IMG/VR virus record: IMGVR_UViG_3300046780_000208
Location: 1-21,464 of that record
DNA length: 21,464 nucleotides
Source of the DNA: a virus
Strand: one strand, 5' to 3'
The position numbers and the translations under genes are program-made. Numbering within the stretch: the first letter of the stretch is position 1; each line of letters starts with the position of its first letter. Under the pieces are notes generated by a model. The model searched no databases and had not been told where the DNA came from. It saw only the letters and a program-made list of their open reading frames with translations. Positions 1 through 7,998 of the stretch are shown piece after piece.

Positions 1-368
1 GGCGAGCCTTGATCCATTGCGTCTACGGATGTAATCATTACTACGTCATCATATTTGGCACGCAGATCCGTAATGGTGAATCCGCTGCTAATTTCATCGG
101 TGACAATATTGCGCACAATAATGTCACCTTCCTGCAAAGTCCAATGATTTGTTTTGCTTGCTTGCCACGCTTTAGGCTGTAGATACTCTGCAGCAACTCC
201 AAACGGAATGAATATAGTGGCAATATTCGATGCTAAAAGACCGGACTTTGAACCGCTCACGGCTTTGGTTGCCTGCCACACAACAAGTTTGATTTCTGAC
301 CGCTGATATGCTTCCACGCGAGACGAAATATATTTGTTGTAAATCGTGATGTCGCTATTGGGTATCAT
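1..368 (-). CDS. Head-closure / minor structural protein, 3' end missing
   Basis: The ATG at 368 overlaps the stop of the connector gene as ATGA. The frame stays open for 122 codons to the window edge, so the C-terminus is missing. The start, MIPNSDITIYNKY, followed by a stretch with VVWQATKAV and a later region with WTLQEGDIIVRN, resembles small minor structural proteins (DUF6751-like) that sit after the head-tail connector in phages of Gram-positive bacteria. Its role is probably at the head-tail interface, judged mainly from gene order. No catalytic motif is visible. Confidence 0.6.
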   Translation of the reverse strand, partial: MIPNSDITIYNKYISSRVEAYQRSEIKLVVWQATKAVSGSKSGLLASNIATIFIPFGVAAEYLQPKAWQASKTNHWTLQEGDIIVRNIVTDEISSGFTITDLRAKYDDVVMITSVDAMDQGS

Positions 369-781
369 GGCAGCCACCAATAATTACCGTTGGGATTATC
401 GGAACCATATTCACCAGCGCTGAACCCGGCAAACATGAGAAACGTTCCATCCAGCCATAAACGGGCAGCTTGTTCCAATTTGGATTGATTCGATTTGGCG
501 CGACTGGAATTCACACCATACGCTACTGAGTATTGTCCTTGTGATTCGCTCGTAATGCCGTCAGTGGTAGAGTGTTGATTTTGCAATTCTTCAGCAACTG
601 CGCACATTGCCATTGCGATCTTATCGACAATATCCGTATCGGTCTGTGAAGCCGCACGTTGAAACGTAACGCGGTCAATTACCTGTGAGGCTTGCAGGGC
701 TAATTTTGGAAAGTCGGCCTCGGCTATGACTGTACCTAAATATGTGGTTGTGTAATAGGTGTAATCCGCGTATACAGTCAT
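365..781 (-). CDS. Head-tail connector (adaptor) protein
   Basis: This 138-residue protein begins MTVYADYTYYTTTYLG, followed by a helical region (AEADFPKLALQASQVIDRVTF) and a central AMAMCAVAEELQ helix. That is the usual layout of gp6/gp15-type connectors, which bind under the portal ring after packaging. It lies after the capsid and decoration-like genes and before another interface protein, which fits a head-completion role. Codons near residues 85-88 contain one TACTGAGTA copy (524-532), encoding YSV. The start has a modest AAAGG upstream. Family assignment is from sequence feel and gene order. Confidence 0.7.
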   Translation of the reverse strand: MTVYADYTYYTTTYLGTVIAEADFPKLALQASQVIDRVTFQRAASQTDTDIVDKIAMAMCAVAEELQNQHSTTDGITSESQGQYSVAYGVNSSRAKSNQSKLEQAARLWLDGTFLMFAGFSAGEYGSDNPNGNYWWLP

Positions 782-793
782 AGCCGATAACCT

Positions 794-1288
794 TTATGCC
801 GAAGCAATGCCTTCAACATATTCCAAATAACCGGTTAACTTTCCACCGGTTAGCGCTTCCACCGCGACGGTCACAGTAACTTCGCGTGCCTGGGTGGTTT
901 TTACGGATGTTGATTCGGGTGTGTTATTTTTGGGAACGATGGCTTTGCGGCCAATCGTTGAAAATGGCGCACCGCTTACAGCCGCCGCGCTGATCACATC
1001 ATTAGCGCCTTCAACTTTAATCGCAACTGTTGAAGTTGAATTCGTTGAGGTAAACGCGGTGTTCACGTCTACGAAGCCGCCAATCACAATAGCATTAGCG
1101 GGCAGTGAAACATTCATGCCATGTGCGCCTACAGCTGTATTTGCCGCACCCGCCGAATCGGTGAGAGACGTGTCAAATGTAAAACGGGCAACGCGCCGCG
1201 CACCCAATCCTGAGCCGCCATTGAAAAACGGTCCAAGATAGTTATTAATCTGTTGGAGCCAATTGACGCCGTTAAAGAGTTCAGGCAT
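794..1288 (-). CDS. Putative virion decoration-like structural protein
   Basis: The 164-residue product is rich in Ala, Thr, Val and Gly and has no obvious enzyme motif. It has alternating beta-type segments, such as ARFTFDTS, ANAIVIGGFVDV, STVAIKVEGANDV and REVTVTVAVEALTGG, and ends in GKLTGYLEYVEG. This resembles beta-sandwich capsid-associated proteins encoded next to the major capsid gene in many siphoviruses. The ATG overlaps the stop of the HeH gene as TAATG, so translation is probably coupled. Capsid decoration is inferred from position and composition. A head fibre or other surface protein is also possible. Confidence 0.5.
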   Translation of the reverse strand: MPELFNGVNWLQQINNYLGPFFNGGSGLGARRVARFTFDTSLTDSAGAANTAVGAHGMNVSLPANAIVIGGFVDVNTAFTSTNSTSTVAIKVEGANDVISAAAVSGAPFSTIGRKAIVPKNNTPESTSVKTTQAREVTVTVAVEALTGGKLTGYLEYVEGIASA

Positions 1289-1524
1289 TATTCACCTGCC
1301 GTTTCGTTCAACGCGATCAAGAGATCGGCTTTTTTCATATCTTCAAAGCCTTCGATACCCTTTTCTTTTGCGAGTTCTTTCAACTCTGCAACAGTTAATT
1401 TCTCAAGAGGCTTTTCGTCTGGCTCAACAGGAGTGATTACTTCGACCCAGCCGCGCTGCTTATAAAGCGCTATATCAGCAGGGGTAGTAACTGTGGTTGA
1501 GATACCGCCTTTTTCAAGTTCCAT
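1288..1524 (-). CDS. Small HeH/LEM (SAP-like) domain protein
   Basis: This is a 78-residue protein. Residues about 40-75 contain LEKLTVAELKELAKEKGIEG, followed by MKKADLLIAL, the pattern of a HeH/LEM or Rho-N type helix-extended-helix domain. The N-terminal half, with TPADIALYKQRGWVEV, is typical of small phage proteins encoded between capsid and connector genes. A strong AAGGAGG lies 7 bases before the ATG, suggesting high expression. It is translationally coupled to the following decoration-like gene. The role in the virion is unknown; the domain can bind DNA or protein. Confidence 0.7.
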   Translation of the reverse strand: MELEKGGISTTVTTPADIALYKQRGWVEVITPVEPDEKPLEKLTVAELKELAKEKGIEGFEDMKKADLLIALNETAGE

Positions 1525-1535
1525 GATGTGCCTCC

Positions 1536-2435
1536 TTAAGTGGCTTTCTTGTGCAGATAAACGCCCTTGACCTTGTTATCCTCAACAAAGGCATCATGAT
1601 ACAGGCGGTAGTCCCACAAATGAGCATTCTTGGTTTGATTGATGTCAGCGGAGAAATAGCGAACGTTGTCCAGTTTTTTAGCCTGGATTACAGCGGACGG
1701 ATGAATCAGCAGGAAGTTAATATCAACTCCGCCGCCGCCGGTATTCTTGGAGAAACCACCAGCACTCGAAGATGCACCTGGATCAAGGGTGATCTTCGTA
1801 TAGAAACGGGTTTGAGGCACAGGAACGATCTGAACACGATCCAGATTTTGAACTGTGCGATCCACGTTACCCTCATTGTTGCCAATCAAACGAGTCAGGG
1901 ACTGTTTGAGGAAAGACGCAACAGTTGCTGAAGCAAACAATTTGCGGCCATCCATCGGAACCTCGTCCTCATCCTGCTGCAGCATCGCCGCATCAAATGC
2001 AGCCAAAACGGTAGAAGCAGAAAGTGTTGCAGCCGCAACCGTTGAAATTCCGGACCAACTTGCATACTTAGCAAAGCGATAAGCGTCCAGTTCAGGAGCA
2101 ACCGAGATTCTTTGGAATGTGCGGATTGCGTTACCGAGAACCAAGCCAAGCGATTCGTCGTTATCCATCGCGTCAATCGAGAACTTGCGGGCACGTTCAG
2201 TTGCCAGAGTCAAGAGTTCCCACGTGGCAGTAAAGTCGCCATCAGGCGAACCAGTTGCACGACTGTAGTTGCCAAGTCCAGTCGTTGTCAGTTTCATGAT
2301 CTTGATATTGGCAGTACCATTGAATTCAGGTGCGTCTACTTGCAGCGCATCCAACACCGCACTTTTCGATTCGTCTTTATAAGCCTCGTCCATCTTTGCT
2401 AAAAAGATGGTAGTTAAATCAATTGCGTTAGCCAT
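1536..2435 (-). CDS. Major capsid protein (HK97-fold family)
   Basis: The 299-residue protein starts MANAIDLTTIFLAKMDEAYK. It has the central pattern YSRATGSPDGDFTATWELLT then ERARKFSIDAMDNDES, which is characteristic of a capsid family found in Gram-positive siphoviruses. The C-terminal region, with FLLIHPSAVIQAKKLDNVR and a following DYRLYHDAFVEDN, is also typical. It lies directly after the scaffold gene with a 13-bp gap and has AAGGA before the ATG. No N-terminal protease or delta domain is fused, in keeping with a separate scaffold. It should form the icosahedral shell. Confidence 0.88.
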   Translation of the reverse strand: MANAIDLTTIFLAKMDEAYKDESKSAVLDALQVDAPEFNGTANIKIMKLTTTGLGNYSRATGSPDGDFTATWELLTLATERARKFSIDAMDNDESLGLVLGNAIRTFQRISVAPELDAYRFAKYASWSGISTVAAATLSASTVLAAFDAAMLQQDEDEVPMDGRKLFASATVASFLKQSLTRLIGNNEGNVDRTVQNLDRVQIVPVPQTRFYTKITLDPGASSSAGGFSKNTGGGGVDINFLLIHPSAVIQAKKLDNVRYFSADINQTKNAHLWDYRLYHDAFVEDNKVKGVYLHKKAT

Positions 2436-2448
2436 TATTTATTTTTCC

Positions 2449-3015
2449 TTATTGGGGCGTTTTGAAGTTGCCGCCTTTGTTGACTGCCGCTTCAAACGCA
2501 GATATGTTTGCAGCTTGAGTGTTATTTGCGCCCGTTACGATTCTAGGCGCGGGTTTGTCACCTTCAAACAGGAAATCATTTTCCGTTTTGATTTTTTCGA
2601 GCTGCTCTTTCAAACCGAGAATTAAGCCGTCTTCCTGAAGTTTGAGCGCATCTTTACTCAGTAGGGCTGTTACTGCTTTGACGTTCTTTGCTTTCGCACC
2701 CGTGAGCGCTGATTCAAGCGCATGGTCGAATTTAATTTGTGCCAATTGCGACGTTGAGTCTTTTTGAGCCTGTTCAAACTTGGTTCTCCAATCATCGGCA
2801 GCGGCTTTGAGTTCATCAGGCTTGAGTGCCTTGAATCCTTCAATGGTCTTATTGGCGTCGGTTAATTGACCGTTCGCCGCGTCGAGCTGCGATTGCAAGT
2901 TTGTCACCGCTGTTTTTTGCGCGTTGACATCCTCGCCATGCAACTTCATAATGCCGTCGATGGTTTCATCGGTCGCCGAATCACCGAGCAGTTTTTTTAC
3001 ATCTTCACGTTTCAT
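2449..3015 (-). CDS. Capsid scaffolding protein (phage GP20 family)
   Basis: From the ATG at 3015 this gives 188 residues. The N-terminus, MKREDVKKLLGDSATDETID, leads into a long charged coiled coil that includes NLQSQLDAANGQLTDANKTI. It then has the segment FDHALESALTGAKAKNVKAV and a closing GLILGLKEQLEKIKTEND. This is the layout of GP20-type minor structural/scaffold proteins, which guide capsid assembly and are lost or cleaved later. An in-frame GTG at 3039 is possible, but AGGT stands at a better distance before 3015. One TACTCAGTA copy (2655-2663) encodes LLS. It is the first gene after the terminator at 3100-3147. Confidence 0.85.
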   Translation of the reverse strand: MKREDVKKLLGDSATDETIDGIMKLHGEDVNAQKTAVTNLQSQLDAANGQLTDANKTIEGFKALKPDELKAAADDWRTKFEQAQKDSTSQLAQIKFDHALESALTGAKAKNVKAVTALLSKDALKLQEDGLILGLKEQLEKIKTENDFLFEGDKPAPRIVTGANNTQAANISAFEAAVNKGGNFKTPQ

Positions 3016-3099
3016 GATATGTACCTGTTTGCCTTTCACTACGCTTTTTTACGAGGTTGCGCCTCATGTGTTTAACCCGTTACGCTGGTCAAGCGAAAT

Positions 3100-3147
3100 A
3101 AAAAAGCCGCGTGACAATGCACATCTCTGTACACTGTCAGCGCGGCT
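3100..3147 (-). terminator. Intrinsic terminator ahead of the scaffold gene
   Basis: Read on the minus strand, AGCCGCG and TGACA pair with TGTCA and CGCGGCT, with one bulged C. The stem continues with six further pairs, including G-U wobbles, to a six-base AGAGAT loop. This is about 18 pairs, followed directly by six T residues (A tract at 3100-3105). It would stop transcription coming from the portal/minor capsid genes before the scaffold and capsid genes. Confidence 0.75.
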
Positions 3148-3258
3148 GATTTTCAGCGGGGCTGTAAAGCTATTTGATTGTAGTCATTTGCCGCTACTAC
3201 CACCCGTTTTCTTTTTGGGGTTTCACCTTGCTGCAGCTAGTCGCAAATGACAATTTGC
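3145..3258 (-). promoter_or_regulatory. Structured leader with mutually exclusive pairings
   Basis: In the 226-bp gap between genes, three complementary arms are visible. On the minus strand the arm at 3251-3243 (GTCATTTGC) can pair with GCAAAT at 3258-3253 (6 bp, 4-base loop) or with GCAAATGAC at 3191-3183 (9 bp, perfect). The two pairings exclude each other. A small GCTGA/TCAGC hairpin (3157-3153 with 3149-3145) shares bases with the 5' arm of the following terminator. The order of alternative hairpin, terminator, then scaffold gene is that of an attenuator or riboswitch. I do not recognise a known class, and no clear promoter is visible. Confidence 0.35.
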
Positions 3259-3270
3259 ATTTTACAACTA

Positions 3271-3444
3271 TTATTCTACCTTTGCAAGCGGAGAAATGTT
3301 ACTCAGTAGTCCTATATCTTCCGGTTTCTCTTGAATCGTAATCATAATATCCTGATAATTAGGAAGTCCATATTTCTTGCGAATACCTACCACAATCGCG
3401 ATGAGAGCACGGCAAATAATATCGGCTAATTGTTTGTCACTCAT
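3271..3444 (-). CDS. Small protein of unknown function, 57 residues
   Basis: The ATG at 3444 overlaps the stop of the minor capsid gene as ATGA, so it is probably translated by coupling. The product starts MSDKQLADIICRALIAIVVG, with a hydrophobic stretch at about residues 8-20 in an amphipathic helix. A charged segment (IRKKYGLPNYQD) and a tail ending SPLAKVE follow. One TACTCAGTA copy (3300-3308) encodes LLS. It is the last gene before the non-coding leader and terminator. I do not recognise the family; it may be a small virion or assembly factor. Confidence 0.6.
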   Translation of the reverse strand: MSDKQLADIICRALIAIVVGIRKKYGLPNYQDIMITIQEKPEDIGLLSNISPLAKVE

Positions 3445-4565
3445 ATAACCTGCTCTCGTTCCCGTTGGCGAATTAAATCTGTTTCAGAAATAAAGTTCCT
3501 CATTTGCGCTTGATATTGCGATACCTTTGCCAGTTCAAAAGAGTTATCTAAGCCCGCCGCATCTAAAGCCGCTGCTTGACGTTTCCAAAGGCGAATGTTG
3601 CGCTCAATCTGACGTTGATACTGAGTAGCATCATACATGCTGATTTCTTGTCCCTGATATTTCACCTTTTGATTATTCATGCTTTTTAACTCAGCACGGT
3701 CATAAGCATTTTCGGAGATACCAGCGAAGTAAGCATAAAAGCTATGCCGACAGTTATAACCTCCTAAACCTTCGCCAGTGCCGTAGCCAGTGACCTTTAC
3801 AAAATTTGGATATTTGGAATCATTGCCAGAACGAGAGTAAATTTTTCCCTGCCAACTCGCATGATTTTCGGGCCCAATACCTTTATTGCGTGCGCCAATA
3901 TGCGCAGATACAGCAACCAAATCCGAGCCCATTTCATCAGCGCGATTCATTTGCAGTTGATGCGTAGTTTGAGATACACCCGTGAGCACGGTGCGACGCG
4001 TTGCTACATCCAAACTATCAGTATGCCCTGATGCAAATTCAATTACATCCAATCCATCAGCCGACACTTTTTTTACAGCAGCACGAATTGCCTGGTCATA
4101 GGACATTGCACCCGTGCTTACTTGCATATGTGCCACATCGGCGGCTCTCAAAAAAGTTTGCTGTGAGGTCACCGCAGTTGACTTTGTGAGATTATTTAAC
4201 ACGCCGTTGGTTTTATCCAAGCCAGCTTTCAAAGTCTGCAGCATAGCCGGCGACATATTAAGCGGTATCGGCTTCAAGCCTGCATCTTTATAAATTGAGT
4301 CGTCAAACTGTACCGCTTTCACACCACCACTACTGAGTATTTTGGTAATTTCTTTTTCAGATTTCCCCGTGAGCTTGGCAAGTTCCTTAAGCACGTTTTG
4401 AAACAGCGCTCCCGATTCAGTAAGCCGTTGCACCTGCCAGGCCGCAGATGAGAAATCTAAATTGATTAACCGCCGTGCAATATCATTGATAATCGTTTGC
4501 TCGTATTCTGAGTAAAGATTGAGAATTGGGTCAGCAAGAGATTCAAATTGATCAGAAGTAATCAA
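3441..4565 (-). CDS. Phage minor capsid protein 2 (MuF-like head protein)
   Basis: This 374-residue protein has a long helical N-terminus with TIINDIARRLINL. The central region has QTFLRAADVAHMQVSTGAMS, RTVLTGVSQTTHQLQMNRAD, then SAHIGARNKGIGPENHASWQ. The C-terminal YNCRHSFYAYFAG motif marks the minor capsid protein 2 family, which is packaged inside the head and may be ejected with DNA. The start appears to be TTG at 4565, one base after the portal stop. AAAGAG lies upstream, and no usable ATG occurs for more than 100 codons. TACTGAGTA occurs twice (3619, 4331), encoding TQY and ILS. Confidence 0.85.
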   Translation of the reverse strand: MITSDQFESLADPILNLYSEYEQTIINDIARRLINLDFSSAAWQVQRLTESGALFQNVLKELAKLTGKSEKEITKILSSGGVKAVQFDDSIYKDAGLKPIPLNMSPAMLQTLKAGLDKTNGVLNNLTKSTAVTSQQTFLRAADVAHMQVSTGAMSYDQAIRAAVKKVSADGLDVIEFASGHTDSLDVATRRTVLTGVSQTTHQLQMNRADEMGSDLVAVSAHIGARNKGIGPENHASWQGKIYSRSGNDSKYPNFVKVTGYGTGEGLGGYNCRHSFYAYFAGISENAYDRAELKSMNNQKVKYQGQEISMYDATQYQRQIERNIRLWKRQAAALDAAGLDNSFELAKVSQYQAQMRNFISETDLIRQREREQVI

Positions 4566-4566
4566 A

Positions 4567-5988
4567 TTACACTCTTTCGCTCACGTTGCCAGGGAAGAAG
4601 CTCGTATCAGTTAGTTCTTGTTGTGCCATTGCAATCATTTTGGTTGCAATTTCCTTTGTTTCGCCATACGTTCTCATACGCCATTCAACCTTGCTCATGG
4701 TGCCCAATGCTAATGCCTGAGAATCTTGGCTGAACTGGGTGTCATGATCGGCAACAATTGAGTCGTCAAAACTATAAACAGCCTGATACGTGCCGTTGGG
4801 CGCAAGGTTGCCTATCGTAGTCCATACGTCCATTGCGTAGAGAAGATTTTCCAACGCATCCTCGAGACTTTTTTGTACATCTGTAATAGTGGCATACGTG
4901 CGCTGCCGTGAAATTTTTATTTCAGTCGCAGTAAGTGCAACCGTAGACGGGTCGCTGATTGTTCCTTGAGCAAGACCACTGGTAAATTCAATTTTCTTTA
5001 GGATCGCATCAAGTCCATTGAGAATATTTACCTCTCTTAAGGTCGGTGTCCAGTCCTCGAATAAACCAGGTTGATCTATTTTGCCCTGCAAATCTAAAAG
5101 CCGATACAATCGCTTATCTGGCAGAATTGGCTTATTCGTCTTTGGGTCTTTGGCAAATGCTTGAGTGTCCGTATATAACGCTCGTTTACCCGATTCAAAC
5201 TCCCACAGAAAATCAGACCATTGGCGATCTGCCTGCTCAATCAAATTTACTGCACGCGCATATACCGAAACACCAAGCGGGGAAACAGTATCAATATTAT
5301 TTGCAAATGGCATTTTGAAATAAGAGAACAAAGGTTTATCAATATTCAAAATGATTGCTTCAGGCTCCAAATCTGCCCACTCTGGAATACTGGCTAAGGA
5401 TACCTGCATCCCCAACACATCACGAGTCGATGATCTCCACGCCGAATTTACAATATGATATCCATCCGGCAGCATGGCATGATATTCAAGGCGGGTATAA
5501 AAATACTGTCCAACTGTTTTTTGATCTGCAAAAACGCAGGATGTCATGCAGTTGTTGCCATCAAATGCGATGGGATAGAACATATCTGCTTGCACGCAAT
5601 CGATTGCTAACCCATTATTTTTGATGTATGGTTTGAATATTGCCCCGCCTTTCGCACAAGCGTATTCTGTATATTGGCGCAAATGATCGATAAATGAATC
5701 TACCTGCGAATCAAGAAAATCAGCACGCGGCGAACCACTGATTTCTACACCCATTTCAATGGTTACAGATCGTGCAATCTCAGACGCAATTGCAGCAGCT
5801 AAATTAAGAGATTTAATCTCATTGTTCAGCCAAGGCGACCAATTGATATACATCAATGACCAATTTAAAAGCGCCTGAGTCATATAAGGCGATGCAACAA
5901 CATTAAGATTAAGTGCTTGTTTCACTGAGGAAGTAGATAGCATTTTGTCAATCCATTCTCGAACAAATTGTAAGATTCTTTGAAACAT
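4567..5988 (-). CDS. Portal protein (A118/SPP1-type)
   Basis: The 473-residue product matches the length and order of A118/SPP1-like portals. It has an N-terminal segment (NEIKSLNLAAAIASEIARSV), CAKGGAIFKPYIKNNGLAI, CVQADMFYPIAFDG, and the later region with PLGVSVYARAVNLIEQADRQ and WEFESGKRALY. The C-terminal helices include LAQGTISDPSTVALTATEIK, also usual for the family. Portals form the dodecameric ring at one capsid vertex and the gate through which terminase pumps DNA. The ATG at 5988 follows directly on the TAG of a 23-codon frame, so initiation may be coupled to that frame. Its own ribosome-binding site is weak. Confidence 0.85.
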   Translation of the reverse strand: MFQRILQFVREWIDKMLSTSSVKQALNLNVVASPYMTQALLNWSLMYINWSPWLNNEIKSLNLAAAIASEIARSVTIEMGVEISGSPRADFLDSQVDSFIDHLRQYTEYACAKGGAIFKPYIKNNGLAIDCVQADMFYPIAFDGNNCMTSCVFADQKTVGQYFYTRLEYHAMLPDGYHIVNSAWRSSTRDVLGMQVSLASIPEWADLEPEAIILNIDKPLFSYFKMPFANNIDTVSPLGVSVYARAVNLIEQADRQWSDFLWEFESGKRALYTDTQAFAKDPKTNKPILPDKRLYRLLDLQGKIDQPGLFEDWTPTLREVNILNGLDAILKKIEFTSGLAQGTISDPSTVALTATEIKISRQRTYATITDVQKSLEDALENLLYAMDVWTTIGNLAPNGTYQAVYSFDDSIVADHDTQFSQDSQALALGTMSKVEWRMRTYGETKEIATKMIAMAQQELTDTSFFPGNVSERV

Positions 5989-6060
5989 CTATGCCTGCCG
6001 TTTGCATAGTGCTGAAATAATACTCAGTAGTAACGGGATCAGCAAAATAAATTTATTCAC
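5989..6060 (-). CDS. Candidate 23-residue membrane peptide between terminase and portal
   Basis: A GTG at 6060 overlaps the terminase stop as GTGAATAA, with GGCGAGG close upstream. The frame runs MNKFILLIPLLLSIISALCK and ends RQA, with TAG touching the portal ATG. It is almost wholly a hydrophobic helix with a basic end, like a single-pass membrane micro-peptide. One TACTCAGTA copy (6021-6029) encodes LLS. The exact fit into the gap and the SD-like sequence support translation. The short length leaves chance possible, and it may serve mainly to pass ribosomes to the portal start. Confidence 0.4.
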   Translation of the reverse strand: MNKFILLIPLLLSIISALCKRQA

Positions 6061-7873
6061 CTCGCCGCCTCCAAATGGGATTTGTTCCATAGCGCGTATC
6101 ATCAATTGCATGATCGTTTTTCTCTGGATATTCAGTAATAATTTCGCCGTCTTTCGTGCGTTCGTATTCGCAGTTTAAAAATTCTTCCGCATGATATGGA
6201 GCGCGAATATTGTCAATTATGATGGAATTCAGACCTTGCAGCCACTTGTAAGAATAGTTGCGTGTGCCTGGACCCTTTTCGGCACCACGACACGAAGCAC
6301 CGTAGGCTTTGAAATCGCCTACTGATTTGGGTTCGGCGCTGTCAGCGACTATTAGTTCGTTGTCACTGTACAACTTGGAATCAATAAGCGCCTGATGGAG
6401 ATCCTCGTTGCTTTTCTTCCAAGCGCGATACTCGCCAAAAATGTATAACTTGCGGCGAGTCGAGTCATAGTACATTTTTCCGTAACTTGCAGGGTCGGGA
6501 TAAAAGCCCCAATCTAAACCATGACGAACATTATCAAACTGTTCGATTTCTTCATTGGTAATTGATCTAATTTCCAAATTCGTAAATACCAAACTGCCGT
6601 CATTGACAGGGATACCTAAGTATTCGTGTTCAAAGGCTTGCGGGTTCACTTGTTGTAAATGATTCGCATCTTCGAGCCATGTATTACCGAGCCATTCTTG
6701 GGGCACGGCCATGCTTGCATAAGTCTTTATTATTACATCCAATGGAACGGCTTTTCTTAATTCCTCGTTGCGCAAATATTCCTCGGGAATGCCCAGGTAG
6801 TTGCTAAAGTGCTGATACTGATTTGCCTTTGGAATCTCAAGATATTTATTTGCCCAATTATTCTTAGTTGGCGGTGGATTGAAACTCTTGAAATATACAA
6901 TATTGTCACCACCGCGAATTGACTGCTCCACAGTACGGATTGAATTTTGTCCATGAAATTGATCCAACTCTTCAAACCATACAACACCAATAAAGCCAAA
7001 TGTCGGGGTAATTGATTTAATTCTGCCCGGGTCGTTTGCGCCACGAAAATATATTTTTTGCCCCGTAGGTAAATATTCAATCTCCATTGGCGAGCCGGTG
7101 CATTTGAATTTATCGGATAAACCCAACTCATTAATTGCCCACTGTAACCGAGCATAAACAGAGTCGCGCAATGTATCAGCAACCTGCCGCAATGCTAATC
7201 CGTGCATAAGTGGATTGTTTATCATCAGATAGATAAACATCTCGGAGACAAATGCTGATTTTGTTGAACCGCGCCCGCCTTTGAAAATATATTCCGTATG
7301 TAATTTTTGAGTAATATCTCGATACGCGCCAACAAACGAAGGCGCAATCATATGCGCGGGAATAGTAAAATTGGAGGTCGTTGGTTGCAGCGACGCAGGT
7401 TCATCTTTGAATACGCCTGCAATCTTCAAGATGCGTTCTTGCGCTACATCAGCCGGATAGAGTTCAATTTCATCAATGTATATTTCTTTATCGCTGGAAC
7501 GTTTGCCGCCATCAATAAAAGTTTTCTTTGATTTGACTCGCTTAATGAGTCGTGTTAACCCCAGCTTCTCAGCTTCTTGTAAATTAACTGAGTAGCCGTT
7601 TTTTGAAATCGCTAAAAAGTCACCAATATCCCCGCGTGCAATATCGGCTTGCCGACGCAGAGCTTCATTCACCGTCATGTGTGATTCAGTGAGACGCTTT
7701 TCAATTTCTTCTCGAACATGTGCTCTTTGTAGAATTGTCCAACCCATAGACCGCGCCAAATGTTTCTTAGCTCCAATGCGCAGTGCTGCTTTAACATAGT
7801 CAAGCGTAAGCAGATATTCATCAATGAATATTAGTTCTTGGTCGGTTGGTCCGGTGAAAGTCACACTAGCCAT
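6053..7873 (-). CDS. Fused terminase, small-subunit-like N-terminus and large subunit
   Basis: The product has 606 residues. Residues 1-160 resemble a Terminase_2-type small subunit: an N-terminal helix-turn-helix-like part with FIDEYLLTLDYVKAALRIGA, then ALRRQADIARGDIGDFL. Residues from about 180 form the large subunit. It has Walker A GGRGSTKS (199-206), Walker B GVVWFEE (296-302), and a C-terminal RNase H-like nuclease with D454 (HGLDWGF), D511 (IVADSAEPKS) and D591/D592 (HAIDDTRYG). The protein should recognise, pump and cut phage DNA at the portal. Both parts are in one uninterrupted frame. The ATG overlaps the stop of a small upstream frame as TAATG. Confidence 0.9.
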   Translation of the reverse strand: MASVTFTGPTDQELIFIDEYLLTLDYVKAALRIGAKKHLARSMGWTILQRAHVREEIEKRLTESHMTVNEALRRQADIARGDIGDFLAISKNGYSVNLQEAEKLGLTRLIKRVKSKKTFIDGGKRSSDKEIYIDEIELYPADVAQERILKIAGVFKDEPASLQPTTSNFTIPAHMIAPSFVGAYRDITQKLHTEYIFKGGRGSTKSAFVSEMFIYLMINNPLMHGLALRQVADTLRDSVYARLQWAINELGLSDKFKCTGSPMEIEYLPTGQKIYFRGANDPGRIKSITPTFGFIGVVWFEELDQFHGQNSIRTVEQSIRGGDNIVYFKSFNPPPTKNNWANKYLEIPKANQYQHFSNYLGIPEEYLRNEELRKAVPLDVIIKTYASMAVPQEWLGNTWLEDANHLQQVNPQAFEHEYLGIPVNDGSLVFTNLEIRSITNEEIEQFDNVRHGLDWGFYPDPASYGKMYYDSTRRKLYIFGEYRAWKKSNEDLHQALIDSKLYSDNELIVADSAEPKSVGDFKAYGASCRGAEKGPGTRNYSYKWLQGLNSIIIDNIRAPYHAEEFLNCEYERTKDGEIITEYPEKNDHAIDDTRYGTNPIWRRRGE

Positions 7874-7998
7874 TAACCACTACTCAGTAGTATGTTATCC
7901 GGTTGTCCGCCATCGCATCTTACTGCGCGAGGACGACGTAAACAAAGATATATAAGAATGATTATTGGCATAAATAGACACGTTAAACATTCATCCAC
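7873..7998 (-). CDS. Candidate 41-residue membrane peptide before terminase
   Basis: A GTG at 7998 overlaps the TAG of the upstream gene (TAGTG), and the TAA overlaps the terminase ATG (TAATG), so the frame fills the gap exactly. It reads MDECLTCLFMPIIILIYLCL, then a basic RRPRAVR and a short polar tail ending ILLSSG. One membrane helix (about residues 7-20) with a following positive cluster suggests an N-out, C-in single-pass peptide. The tail carries TACTCAGTA (7881-7889). No family is recognised and there is no clear ribosome-binding site apart from coupling. Confidence 0.4.
   Translation of the reverse strand: MDECLTCLFMPIIILIYLCLRRPRAVRCDGGQPDNILLSSG

Noticed and set aside
894-1241. Plus-strand open frame inside the decoration-like gene
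   Set aside because: It is a shadow frame of a gene with good coupling and structure-like sequence on the minus strand.
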